Origin: Mesorhizobium sp. B2-1-8
GTDB taxonomy: Bacteria > Pseudomonadota > Alphaproteobacteria > Rhizobiales > Rhizobiaceae
Assembly (NCBI RefSeq): GCF_006442545.2
Contig: NZ_CP083952.1
Span: forward strand, 868,001 to 932,000
Direction of reading: 5' to 3'
DNA length: 64,000 nucleotides
Position 1 is the first letter of the stretch; the number at the start of each line of letters is the position of its first letter. Positions 35,783 through 44,565 of this stretch are shown here, one piece after another. The position numbers and the translations under genes were made by a program. The notes beneath the pieces are model-generated. The model ran no database searches. It was given only the letters and a program-made list of their open reading frames with translations, and was not told the DNA's origin.

Positions 35783-36425
35783 GCCGCGCTTGGACCTTGT
35801 CACGACGCACTTCCGGCGGCGATCTCGTATTTGGCGGACCCGTGTTCGCCCGAAAGCGACTTCCGCGATCGCACCATGTTCGCCTGAGTGCAGTCTGGTA
35901 TTTATCGGGGCGGCGCGTGACCGAACAACTTCCGTTCTCAACTATAAGACGGCGGGACTAAAGTCTTGCGCACCGGTAGGCCTTGGTCCGAGGGGCCTTC
36001 AAACGTTCCGGACTTGTCCATTGGACGTTCCGTACTTTAGCCAATTGAGATATACACAGTTTGAAGCAGACCTATTTCAAAGGCGTTCTAATCCTCGGCC
36101 GTGTTGACGTGCATCTCGGTCGGCACAAAGAGCCATTCTGGTTCGGCGCATCGATCACTCGTTCTACCCCAAGTAGCGCCAGATCGTGCACCAGATTGCG
36201 ATTTCAAGCTGGCAATGGACCCGCCGGGAAAAGAATGGCCGGTGCGGGGATGCTTGGGTTGAAAGCGGGTCGCACCGGCCATTGCGGGTTAGGCTTCGAT
36301 TTGGGATCGTCCCCCGCATGACCAAGCTATATGTATATTAGCTATCACTCAACTAAGACTGAAGTCCCTCCTGCTGCCAGCCGGAGGGGATAGCGGTTCG
36401 CCGGTGAGGTCAGCACTTTGCGACG
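35783..36425. other. 640-base non-coding stretch
   Basis: No reading frame with convincing codon use or ribosome site on either strand. It contains an imperfect AT-rich palindrome near 36324-36345 (AGCTATATGTATATTAGCT). It may be a decayed gene region; I recognise nothing in it. Confidence 0.35.
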
Positions 36426-36580
36426 CCCCCCTCTGGCCTGCCGGCCATCTCCCCCACGGGTGGGGAGATTGGCAGCTTCGCTGACTGTGCTCTCCCTTCA
36501 ACGGTCGAAGAATAGCGAAGGCCAGGGTGATGCCGATCTCCCCCTTGCGGGGAGATGTCCGGCAGGACAGAGCGGGAGGG
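36426..36580. repeat. Intergenic palindromic repeat, subtype B
   Basis: GCCCCCCTCTGGCCTGCCGG and the inverse GTCCGGCAGGACAGAGCGGG, with ATCTCCCCCACGGGTGGGGA and ATCTCCCCCTTGCGGGGAGA hairpins. Lies upstream of the cystathionine beta-synthase gene. Confidence 0.8.
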
Positions 36581-36742
36581 TGTGACGGAACTCGGCATAG
36601 GGATCGAATCCGGGTCGACCGTTCTGTGGCAACCGCCGCTGGAATTTCATTCCCCGTCTGGCCGCCGGATTGGCACGATCTATCTTCTTTCCAACAGCGA
36701 TCGGCTGGAAAAGACGCTAGGTTGATCCATGGAGGCTCCGAC

Positions 36743-38194
36743 ATGAGCGAGCACAGAAAAGCCATAGCCGACGGTGCCGACAGCGCCCCGTCGGACACCG
36801 CACCATCCCGCCTACGCAAACCCTATGCCTCGGTGCTCGATCTGATCGGACAGACGCCCATCGTCGAGCTGACCAGGTTCGACACGGGAAAATGCCGGCT
36901 GTTCATCAAGCTCGAGAGCCAGAACCCCGGCGGCTCGATCAAGGACCGCATCGCGCTATCGATGATCGCGGCGGCCGAGAAGGACGGCAGGCTGAGGCCC
37001 GGCGGCACCATCGTCGAGGCGACCGCCGGCAATACCGGCCTTGGCCTCGCCCAGGTCGGCATCCCCAAGGGTTACCGCATCATCCTGGTCGTGCCAGACA
37101 AGATGTCGCGCGAGAAAATCCAGCATCTGCGCGCGCTGGGCGCCGAAGTGCACATGACGCGCTCCGATGTCGGCAAGGGTCATGCCGAGTATTACCAGGA
37201 CATGGCGGAGAAGATTGCCGCCGAACTGCCCGGCGCCTTCTATGCCAACCAGTTCGCCAACCCGGCCAACCCGCAGGCGCATGAGACGACGACCGGCCCG
37301 GAGATTTTCTCGCAGCTTGACGGTGATGTCGACGCGGTGGTGGTCGGCGTCGGCTCGGGCGGCACGCTGACCGGACTTGGCCGCTTTTTCGCCAAGGCGT
37401 CGCCGAAGACGGAGATGGTGCTGGCCGATCCGGTCGGCTCGGTGCTGGCGCCGCTGATCAAGACCGGCAAGATGGAAGAGGCGGGAAGCTGGACCGTGGA
37501 AGGCATCGGCGAGGATTTCGTGCCGCCCAACGCCGATCTGTCGCTGGTCAGGAAAGCCTATTCCATCACCGACAAGCAGAGCATGCTGGCCGTGCGTGAT
37601 CTCCTGTCACGCGAAGGCATCCTGGCCGGTTCTTCCTCCGGCACGCTGCTGTCGACGGCCCTGCGCTATTGCCGCGAACAGACGACGCCCAAGCGCGTCG
37701 TCACCTTCGTCTGCGACAGCGGCAACAAGTACCTGTCGAAAGTGTTCGACGATTTCTGGCTGGCCGAGCAGGGGCTGGCCGAACACGAACAGCATGGCGA
37801 CCTGCGCGACCTCGTCATGCGCACCCACCGCACCGGCGACACGGTCTATGTCGGGCCGGATGAAAGCCTGCTCAACGCCTATGGCCGCATGCGGCGCTCC
37901 GATGTCTCGCAATTGCCGGTGCTCGACAATGGCAAGCTGGTCGGCATCGTCGACGAAAGCGATATTCTTGCCCATGTCGACGGACCCTATGACGGGCGCT
38001 GGGAGCGCTTCAGCGGCCCGGTGCGCACGGCGATGACCTCCAATCTGCACACGCTGCAGGCCAGCCAGACGCTGGACGTGCTGCTGCCGGTGTTCGACCG
38101 CAACGAGGTCGCCATTGTCTTCGACGGCGACGAGTTCGTCGGCCTGATTACCCGCATCGACCTGATCAACCATCTGAGGCGCCGCGCAAAATGA
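36743..38194 (+). CDS. Cystathionine beta-synthase with C-terminal CBS pair
   Basis: PLP enzyme that condenses homocysteine with serine to cystathionine, the first step of reverse transsulfuration. The PLP lysine is in NPGGSIKDRIAL (about residue 65), and the phosphate loop is GSGGTLTGLG. From about residue 350 two CBS regulatory modules follow (VMRTHRTGDTVYVG, LVGIVDESDIL, DEFVGLITRIDLINHL). 483 residues, typical for the bacterial enzyme with CBS domains. GGAGG lies 6 bases before the ATG at 36743. Overlaps the gamma-lyase gene by 4 bases. Confidence 0.9.
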   Translation: MSEHRKAIADGADSAPSDTAPSRLRKPYASVLDLIGQTPIVELTRFDTGKCRLFIKLESQNPGGSIKDRIALSMIAAAEKDGRLRPGGTIVEATAGNTGLGLAQVGIPKGYRIILVVPDKMSREKIQHLRALGAEVHMTRSDVGKGHAEYYQDMAEKIAAELPGAFYANQFANPANPQAHETTTGPEIFSQLDGDVDAVVVGVGSGGTLTGLGRFFAKASPKTEMVLADPVGSVLAPLIKTGKMEEAGSWTVEGIGEDFVPPNADLSLVRKAYSITDKQSMLAVRDLLSREGILAGSSSGTLLSTALRYCREQTTPKRVVTFVCDSGNKYLSKVFDDFWLAEQGLAEHEQHGDLRDLVMRTHRTGDTVYVGPDESLLNAYGRMRRSDVSQLPVLDNGKLVGIVDESDILAHVDGPYDGRWERFSGPVRTAMTSNLHTLQASQTLDVLLPVFDRNEVAIVFDGDEFVGLITRIDLINHLRRRAK

Positions 38195-39360
38195 CCACAT
38201 CCGGCAAGAACCGTCTGGCCTTCTCCACCCGGACCATCCATGGCGGCCAGAGCCACGACCCGCTGACGGGTGCCGTGATGGTGCCGATCTACGCCACCTC
38301 GACCTATGGCCAGCAGTCGCCCGGCGTGCACAAGGGTTTTGAGTATGCCCGCAGCCAGAACCCGACGCGCTTCGCCTTCGAGCGCGCCGTGGCGGACCTG
38401 GAGAGCGGCTCGGCAGCCTTCGCCTTTGCTTCTGGCCTGGCATCGATCGCCACGGTGCTGGAACTGCTCGATTCCGGCGCCCATATCGTCGCCACCGACG
38501 ACATCTATGGCGGCTCGTTCCGGCTTATGGAGCGGGTGCGCAAGCGCTCGGCCAACCTGCAGGTGAGCTTCGTCGATTTCACCGACCTTGCGGCGGTCGA
38601 GGCGGCGATCCGGCCGGAGACCAAGATGCTGTGGGTCGAGACGCCGACCAACCCGCTGCTGCGCATCGTCGACCTCGAAGGCGTCGCGGCGCTCGCCAGG
38701 CGCAAGGGCATACTGACTGTCGCCGACAACACCTTCTGCAGCCCCTATATCCAGCGGCCGCTGGAGCTCGGCATCGACATCGTCGTCCACTCGACGACCA
38801 AATATCTGAACGGCCATTCCGACATGGTCGGCGGGGTGGCCGTGGTCGGCGACAATAAGGATCTCGCCGACCGGCTGAAATTCCTGCAGAATGCCATCGG
38901 CGCGATATCGGGTCCGTTCGACAGTTTCCTGGCGCTGCGCGGTTTGAAGACCCTGGCGCTCAGGATGGAACGCCATTCCACCAACGGGCTGAAAATCGCG
39001 CAGTGGCTGGAAACCCGCAGGGACGTGCGCCGCGTCATCTATCCCGGCCTCGCCAGCCATCCGCAGCACGCCATCGCCGTCCAGCAGATGCATGCCTTCG
39101 GCGGCATGATATCCGCCGTGCTGGATCGCGACCTTGCCGGCACGAAACGCTTCCTCGAACGCACGCAGCTGTTCACGCTGGCCGAAAGCCTCGGCGGGGT
39201 GGAGAGCCTGATCGAACACCCGGCGCTGATGACGCATGGCTCCATTCCCGCCGGGAAGCGGGCGGAGATCGGCATATCGGATTCGCTGGTGCGGCTGTCG
39301 GCGGGCATCGAGGACGGCGATGACCTGATCGCGGACCTGGATCAGGCGCTGGGGGACTGA
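38191..39360 (+). CDS. Cystathionine gamma-lyase / gamma-synthase family PLP enzyme
   Basis: Cys/Met-metabolism PLP enzyme of 389 residues. The PLP lysine lies in HSTTKYLNGHSDM (about residue 207); other landmarks are YARSQNPTRFAFE and TPTNPLLRIVDL. Because it overlaps a cystathionine beta-synthase gene by 4 bases (ATGA), cleavage of cystathionine to cysteine is the most likely reaction, completing homocysteine-to-cysteine conversion. The sequence alone cannot fully exclude a synthase. Confidence 0.9.
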   Translation: MTTSGKNRLAFSTRTIHGGQSHDPLTGAVMVPIYATSTYGQQSPGVHKGFEYARSQNPTRFAFERAVADLESGSAAFAFASGLASIATVLELLDSGAHIVATDDIYGGSFRLMERVRKRSANLQVSFVDFTDLAAVEAAIRPETKMLWVETPTNPLLRIVDLEGVAALARRKGILTVADNTFCSPYIQRPLELGIDIVVHSTTKYLNGHSDMVGGVAVVGDNKDLADRLKFLQNAIGAISGPFDSFLALRGLKTLALRMERHSTNGLKIAQWLETRRDVRRVIYPGLASHPQHAIAVQQMHAFGGMISAVLDRDLAGTKRFLERTQLFTLAESLGGVESLIEHPALMTHGSIPAGKRAEIGISDSLVRLSAGIEDGDDLIADLDQALGD

Positions 39361-39395
39361 GTGGCTTCGCTGAGACGAGGCAATAGTCGAAGCTG

Positions 39396-39578
39396 GCGCC
39401 GCCCCTCACCTGCCTGCCGGCATCCTCTCCCCGTATAGGGACGGGGAGAGGGGCGCTGGCATCGATGGTTTCGCCAATCGCCAACGTCGCAGAACAAGCG
39501 CCGACATTGCGGTCAGCCCTTTCTCCCCGTCTCTCTATACGGGGAGAAATGCCCGGCAGGGCAATGAGGGGCGGCGCC
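39396..39578. repeat. Intergenic palindromic repeat, subtype A
   Basis: Complete copy: GCGCCGCCCCTCACCTGCCT and inverse ends, hairpins CTCCCCGTATAGGGACGGGG and CCCCGTCTCTCTATACGGGG, central TTTCGCCAATCGCCAACG. Confidence 0.85.
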
Positions 39579-39633
39579 AAGGTTCCGGATAGGCAATTGA
39601 CCCCAGGCGCCATTCGCCCGAGATGTAGCGCCC

Positions 39634-40599
39634 ATGGCCAAGCGCGAACCACCCACAGACGCCCCCCTCACCTTCGCGGTGCTGGTGTTCCCCGGCTTTC
39701 CGATGATGGCGTTCAGCTCGGTCATCGAGCCGCTGCGCGCCGCCAACATATTGGCGAAGCGGGAATGCTACCGCTGGATCATCGTCGGGGCGACGGAAGG
39801 GACGGTCGAGGCTTCCAACGGCGTCGTCATCCAGCCAGGGTTTTACGCCGAGGCGGCGCCCAAGGTCGACCGCATCGTGGTGTGCTCGGGCGGCGACGCC
39901 GATCACCTCGTCGCCGAGGACGCGGCGAGCTGGATCCGCCGCAGCCTGCGGGCCGGCGCCCATGTCGGCGCGGTGGCGGACGCGGCGTTCTTCCTGGCCC
40001 GTGCGGGCCTGCTCGACGGCCATGCCTGCACCTTGCATTGGACCAGCCAGGCGGCCTTCACCGAAGCCTTCCCCAACATCGAGCTGCGGCGCGACCTCTA
40101 CGTCATCGACCGCAAGCGCTTCACTTCGGCCGGCGGCGTCGGCAGCCTCGACATGATGCTGGAGATCATCACCCGCGACTACGGCGCCGCGCTTGCCGCC
40201 AGCGTTGCCGAATGGTTCGTGCACAGCCCGTTGCGATCGAGCGTCGACCGCAAGCTGATGCCGCTGCGCCTGCGCACCGGCGTCCAGAACGAGCTGGTGC
40301 TGTCGGCCATCGCCATCATGGAGGATGCGGTGGAGGAACGGCTTGGCATGGCGGAGCTGACCGCGAAACTCGGCGTCTCGTCTGACAAGCTCGAACGATC
40401 CTTCCGCTCCGAGCTCGCCGTCTCGCCGAACGGCTATTACCGGCGCCTCAGGCTGAAGCGCGCCGCCGATCTGCTGGCACACTCGACGCTCGCCGTGCGC
40501 GACGTGGCGCTGGCTTGTGGGTTTGCCTCGATGTCGAGCTTTGCCCGGGCTTTTCGGGAGGAGCACGGGCATGCGCCGAAGATGGCGCGGAGGCATTAG
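39634..40599 (+). CDS. GlxA-family AraC-type transcriptional regulator
   Basis: Regulator of 321 residues. The N-terminal DJ-1/PfpI-like (class I glutamine amidotransferase-like) domain is FAVLVFPGFPMMAFSS to SAGGVGSLDMMLEII. The C-terminal AraC helix-turn-helix is ELTAKLGVSSDKLERSF, LRLKRAADLL and VALACGFASMSSFARAFREE. GlxA-like regulators control catabolism of carnitine, betaine and other amines. Probably governs the hydrolase genes downstream. Its last 110 bases are duplicated at 40889-41002. Confidence 0.9.
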   Translation: MAKREPPTDAPLTFAVLVFPGFPMMAFSSVIEPLRAANILAKRECYRWIIVGATEGTVEASNGVVIQPGFYAEAAPKVDRIVVCSGGDADHLVAEDAASWIRRSLRAGAHVGAVADAAFFLARAGLLDGHACTLHWTSQAAFTEAFPNIELRRDLYVIDRKRFTSAGGVGSLDMMLEIITRDYGAALAASVAEWFVHSPLRSSVDRKLMPLRLRTGVQNELVLSAIAIMEDAVEERLGMAELTAKLGVSSDKLERSFRSELAVSPNGYYRRLRLKRAADLLAHSTLAVRDVALACGFASMSSFARAFREEHGHAPKMARRH

Positions 40600-40621
40600 G
40601 CGCAGTCAGCGGGCGGCCGTT

Positions 40622-40789
40622 TCAGGCGCGCCGAAGGAATAGCAGGTAAAAAGCCATGAACATAAAAACTATCCCAATATTTGCAGCCAGCCGCCCCCAG
40701 AATTGACCTCTGAAGAACATGAAATCCATACCGACTATGACCACCACCATCGCCACCACGTAAAGCGCAATGGCTACTTGTCTGCTCAT
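40622..40789 (-). CDS. Small two-helix membrane protein
   Basis: Protein of 55 residues: MSRQVAIALYVVAMVVVIVG begins the first helix, and a second helix is ANIGIVFMFMAFYLLFL, with FFRGQFW between. A perfect AAGGAG is 12 bases upstream of the ATG. Similar short proteins are conserved in rhizobia. Function unknown. It lies between the GlxA gene and the duplicated GlxA tail. Confidence 0.7.
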   Translation of the reverse strand: MSRQVAIALYVVAMVVVIVGMDFMFFRGQFWGRLAANIGIVFMFMAFYLLFLRRA

Positions 40790-40888
40790 GGGAACTTGAT
40801 TCTCCTTTTCAAGTTCGCCAGCACGCGACCTGACGTGCCGGTGCTCCATTGCCCGGCCAGAATAACGCGGTTGGGAGGTTCCGCAAAG

Positions 40889-41002
40889 ACGCTTGCCGTA
40901 TGCGACGTCGCGCTGGCCTGCGGCTTTGCCTCGATGTCGAGTTTTGCCAGGGCTTTTCGGGAAGAGCATGGACATGCGCCGAAGATGGCGCGACGGCATT
41001 AG
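40889..41002 (+). pseudogene. Duplicated 3' end of the GlxA-family regulator gene
   Basis: Encodes VALACGFASMSSFARAFREEHG and the same last residues and stop as the gene at 39634-40599, with about a dozen base changes across the copy (original segment about 40486-40599). No start or upstream part is present, so this is a tail fragment. The original copy is complete. Confidence 0.85.
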
Positions 41003-41038
41003 GGGGCGCGCTGATGCGGTGAGAGGTCGGCGGGACAG

Positions 41039-41198
41039 CGCCCCCCTCTGTCCTGCCGGACATCTCCCCCGCAAGCGGGGAGATTGACAGCTTCGCCAAC
41101 CTCGCCTTCTTGTCCAACGTCGGAAAATTAGCGAAAGCCGAGGAGACATCCGATCTCCCCCCTTGCGGGGGAGATGGCCGGCAGGCCAGAGGGGGGTG
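41039..41198. repeat. Intergenic palindromic repeat, subtype B
   Basis: GCCCCCCTCTGTCCTGCCGG and the inverse GGCCGGCAGGCCAGAGGGGG, with ATCTCCCCCGCAAGCGGGGA and its partner; central TTAGCGAAAGC. Confidence 0.85.
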
Positions 41199-41320
41199 CT
41201 GTCCCGCCAGCGTTCCGTATCTCCAGCGGCATTTCGCACAACCTATGCGGTTTTCCGCACAATCCCTCCGCGCCTGCTGCGCCATGGTCAAGCCTTTCAC
41301 CCACCCAAGGCCTGGCACCC

Positions 41321-42625
41321 ATGAGCATCGTCGTATTCGACCCCGACAGCACCGAGGACGTCGACTTCAAGGATCGCATGCGCCATCCCGTTGCGGCCGA
41401 CCCTGCCGGCGGCATGTGGCTGTCCGACACGGAGCCGTCCTTCATCGATGCCGACGCCTTGCGCAAAGGCCGGCTGGCGAAACTGCGCGGCTGGATGCGC
41501 GACGCCGGTTATGGCGGCGTCGTTTTGTTCGACCCCTACAACCAGCGTTACGCCACCGGCTCGCGCAACATGTTCGGCTATTTCCTGCGCAACTCGACCC
41601 GCTATTTCTTCATTCCGGCCGACGGGCCGATCGTGCTGTTCGAATATCCGCAGAGCTACCATGTCTCGATGGTGCTCGACACGATCGACGAGGCGCGTCC
41701 TTCCAAGCTTGTCTGGTCTTCCGTGTCCGGCCGCGACGACGGGACCGCCGGCCCCTTCGCTGACGAGATCGCCGAGTTGCTGAAGAAGCATGGCGGCGGC
41801 TCGATGAAGCTCGGGCTCGACCGCTGCAGCCACCTGCAGGCGCTGGCCCTGGAAAAGCGCGGCTGCGAGGTCCGCGATTGCCAGGGCGAGATCCTCGCGG
41901 TGCGCGCGGTGAAGACGCCTGAGGAGGTGAAGTGCCTGCAGGTGTCGATGGCCGGCGCCGAGGCGGCGGTCTATGCGGTGCGTGAGGCGATCAAGCCCGG
42001 CGTATCCGAAAACGAGCTGTTCGCCATCATGTATGGCGAGGTCATCCGCCAAGGCGGCGAGTTCATCGAGACCCGGTTGCTGACCTCGGGCCAGCGCACC
42101 AATCCCTGGTTCAACGAAGCCAGCGGCCGCAAGATCAGGCCCGGCGAATTGCTGGCGCTCGATACCGACACGATCGGCTGCTACGGCTATTATTCGGATT
42201 TTTCCCGCACCTTCCGCTGCGGGCCGGGCAAGCCGACCCCTTACCAGAAGTCGCTCTACCGCATGGCGCACGACCAGGTTCAGCACAATATTTCGATCGT
42301 CAAACCCGGCATGGCTTTCCGCGAGATCGCCGAGAAGGCGTGGAAAATCCCGGACCGTTTCGTCGACCAGCGCTACACCTCGGTCATGCACGGCGTCGGC
42401 ATGCATGGCGAGACACCGTTCATCGCGCATGCCATGGATTACGAGACCTATGGCCGCGACGGCCATATCGTGCCAGGCATGGTGGTGAGCGTGGAAAGCT
42501 ATATTGGCGAGAAGGGCGGCCGCGAGGGCGTCAAGCTGGAGGACGAGATCCTGATCACCGAGACCGGCACCGAGCTTCTGTCGCGCTTCCCCTATGAGGA
42601 CGCGTTTCTGGAGAAAGAGGTTTGA
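41321..42625 (+). CDS. M24-fold metallohydrolase, DddP-like
   Basis: Cytoplasmic pita-bread-fold enzyme of 434 residues. The N-terminal creatinase-type domain ends near residue 190. The catalytic domain has all five M24 metal ligands: Asp in LALDTDTIGCYG, Asp in YYSDFSRTF, His in MHGVGMHGE, Glu in SVESYIGEKGG and Glu in KLEDEILITE. FIETRLLTSGQRTNPWF and the overall length match the DddP (DMSP lyase) branch better than aminopeptidase P or creatinase as I recall them. Followed by an isochorismatase-like hydrolase and an esterase, so a catabolic route is likely. Substrate unproved. Confidence 0.7.
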   Translation: MSIVVFDPDSTEDVDFKDRMRHPVAADPAGGMWLSDTEPSFIDADALRKGRLAKLRGWMRDAGYGGVVLFDPYNQRYATGSRNMFGYFLRNSTRYFFIPADGPIVLFEYPQSYHVSMVLDTIDEARPSKLVWSSVSGRDDGTAGPFADEIAELLKKHGGGSMKLGLDRCSHLQALALEKRGCEVRDCQGEILAVRAVKTPEEVKCLQVSMAGAEAAVYAVREAIKPGVSENELFAIMYGEVIRQGGEFIETRLLTSGQRTNPWFNEASGRKIRPGELLALDTDTIGCYGYYSDFSRTFRCGPGKPTPYQKSLYRMAHDQVQHNISIVKPGMAFREIAEKAWKIPDRFVDQRYTSVMHGVGMHGETPFIAHAMDYETYGRDGHIVPGMVVSVESYIGEKGGREGVKLEDEILITETGTELLSRFPYEDAFLEKEV

Positions 42626-42685
42626 TGCTGGTTGCTCACCTCAGCGACGTGTCGCATTTGAAGAACGAGCGCCTCATTCCGTGGC

Positions 42686-42843
42686 ACCCCCCTCTGTCCT
42701 GCCGGACATCTCCCCCTCTAGGGGGGAGATCGGCAGCTTCGCTTGCAGCGCTTTTTCCTGCAACGCTGGTGATTGGCGAAAGCATTCGCAACCGCCAATC
42801 TCCCCCCTCGAGGGGGAGATGCCCGGCAGGGCAGAGGGGGGCG
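42686..42843. repeat. Intergenic palindromic repeat, subtype B
   Basis: ACCCCCCTCTGTCCTGCCGG and GCCCGGCAGGGCAGAGGGGG ends, ATCTCCCCCTCTAGGGGGGA and ATCTCCCCCCTCGAGGGGGA hairpins, central GATTGGCGAAAGC. Sits inside the putative catabolic operon. Confidence 0.85.
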
Positions 42844-42890
42844 CTGCCCCTCCAGCATTTGGAAATATCTTGGGGCGAAGGCCCATCCAC

Positions 42891-43571
42891 ATGAAAGCCC
42901 CCATCTCCATCAAGCGCGGCACGGTGGCCGCCATCTTCATCGACCTGCAGGAAGAGCACCGGCAGGACCCACGCTACCTCGTTGAGGGCTACGAAAAGAT
43001 CCTCGCCAACGTCCAGCGCCTGCAGGCCACGGCGCGGCAGAACCATGTGCCGCTTCATCACTGGGCCTATATCGTCGATCTCGACAGCCAGGTCCGGCCC
43101 TTTCATCCCACAGGCGAAGACGGCAAGTCGGCCTTTTCCGACAAGAGCGACCCGCTGACCGAAATCTGCCACGAGGTGGCGCCGGCAGATGGCGAGGCGC
43201 TGCTGATCAAGGCGGAGGCCAGCGCCTTCCGCTCCGGGCCGGCGGGCGACCGGCTCAAGGCTTCCGGCATCGAATGGCTGGTTATATCGGGCGTGTGGAC
43301 CGAGGCCTGCATCGACGCCACCGTAAAGGACGCGGTGACGATGGGCTTTCGCGTACTTCTGGTCAAGGACGCCTGCGGCAGCGGCAGTGCGGCCATGCAC
43401 CAAACCGCCATCCTCAACCTCGCCAACCGGCTCTATGGCGGCGCCGTCACCGACACCGATAGCGCCTGCCGGCTGCTGGCCGGCGAGAGCGTCGCCGCCT
43501 GGCAGGTCGAAGGCTCGGTACCCCTGCGCTTCAGCTTTGAAAACGCCGCCCGCCTCTATGCCGAGCTTTGA
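42891..43571 (+). CDS. Isochorismatase-family cysteine hydrolase
   Basis: Cytoplasmic hydrolase of 226 residues. The catalytic triad can be placed as Asp in AIFIDLQEEH, Lys in LLIKAEASAF and Cys in VWTEACIDATVKDA. The family includes N-carbamoylsarcosine amidase, nicotinamidase and ureidoacrylate hydrolase; which amide or ester this one cleaves is not clear. Follows the M24 enzyme in the same direction after a repeat, and precedes an esterase by 18 bases. Confidence 0.85.
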   Translation: MKAPISIKRGTVAAIFIDLQEEHRQDPRYLVEGYEKILANVQRLQATARQNHVPLHHWAYIVDLDSQVRPFHPTGEDGKSAFSDKSDPLTEICHEVAPADGEALLIKAEASAFRSGPAGDRLKASGIEWLVISGVWTEACIDATVKDAVTMGFRVLLVKDACGSGSAAMHQTAILNLANRLYGGAVTDTDSACRLLAGESVAAWQVEGSVPLRFSFENAARLYAEL

Positions 43572-43589
43572 CGTGCCCGCAGGACCGAG

Positions 43590-44540
43590 ATGACCAGCCG
43601 CGGCAAATATGGGTCCTGGCTCGACCCGGCGCTCTGGGCCTATATCGACAGCGTCAACGCCTGGTACCCGCCCGAGATCGCCGGCCTGCCGGTCGACAAG
43701 CAGCGCGCGGTCTATGCCAGGATGTCCCGGGCCTTCCACCAGGGCCGTCCGCCCGGGGTCAAGGCCAGCGACAGCGTGATTGCCGCTTCGAGGCATGACA
43801 TCCCGGTCCGCCGCTACCGGCTCGCCGGCGCGGCGCCGCGTGCGGCAGTGCTCTATTTCCATGGCGGCGGCTTCATCCTCGGCGGTCTCGAAAGCCATGA
43901 CGACATCTGCGCCGAAATCTGCGCCGGCACCGGCTTCGACGTGCTGTCGGTCGACTACCGGCTGGCGCCGGAGCATCTCCACCCCGCCGCCTTCGACGAT
44001 GCGCTGGCCGCTTTCGAATGGTCGGCCGCAAGCATCGACCTGCCGCTCGTGCTCTGCGGCGAAAGCGCGGGCGGCAATCTGGCGGCGGCGGTGGCACAGG
44101 CCACGCGTCACCATCCGCGCGCCGCGATCGGCCAGGTGCTGATCTATCCCGGTCTCGGCGGCAACGAGGCGATGGGCTCCTATGTCGAACATGCCGACGC
44201 GCCGCTGCTGTCGACAGGCGACGTCGCCTTCTACCGCGACGTTCGCTCGATCAGGCGGCAATCGCCCGACGATCCGACCTTCTCGCCGTTGCGCGATACC
44301 GATTTCTCCGGCCTGCCGCCAACGGTGATCGTCACGGCCGAGTGCGACCCGCTGTCGTCGGACGGCGAGATCTATCGCGACCGCATCCTGGAAGCCGGCG
44401 GCAAGGCGTGGTGGCATGAGGAGCCTCGCCTCGTGCACAGTTTCCTGCGCGCCCGCACGACCGTACTAGCCGCGGCGGAAGCCTTTGCGCGCATCATCGC
44501 GGCGGTCGCCGCGCTGGGCCGGGGGGAGTGGCCGTACTGA
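43590..44540 (+). CDS. Alpha/beta hydrolase, HSL/esterase family
   Basis: Esterase-like enzyme of 316 residues. The oxyanion motif HGGGF is near residue 90, the nucleophile is in GESAGG (about 160), and a late acidic region (TAECDPLSSDG) and LVHSF carry the remaining Asp and His. This is the hormone-sensitive-lipase group. Last gene before a candidate terminator at 44541; probably co-transcribed with the cysteine hydrolase. Substrate unknown. Confidence 0.85.
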   Translation: MTSRGKYGSWLDPALWAYIDSVNAWYPPEIAGLPVDKQRAVYARMSRAFHQGRPPGVKASDSVIAASRHDIPVRRYRLAGAAPRAAVLYFHGGGFILGGLESHDDICAEICAGTGFDVLSVDYRLAPEHLHPAAFDDALAAFEWSAASIDLPLVLCGESAGGNLAAAVAQATRHHPRAAIGQVLIYPGLGGNEAMGSYVEHADAPLLSTGDVAFYRDVRSIRRQSPDDPTFSPLRDTDFSGLPPTVIVTAECDPLSSDGEIYRDRILEAGGKAWWHEEPRLVHSFLRARTTVLAAAEAFARIIAAVAALGRGEWPY

Positions 44541-44565
44541 GGCCGTTTTTCACGGACGGCTTTTA
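44541..44565 (+). terminator. Candidate terminator after the esterase gene
   Basis: GCCGT (44542-44546) pairs with ACGGC (44556-44560) and is followed by TTTT. Short stem, but placed immediately after the stop and before the convergent dnaQ end. Confidence 0.5.

Noticed and set aside
35783..36425. Short plus-strand frames around 36061-36321 considered as a gene
   Set aside because: No ribosome site, poor codon use and no similarity I can recognise.
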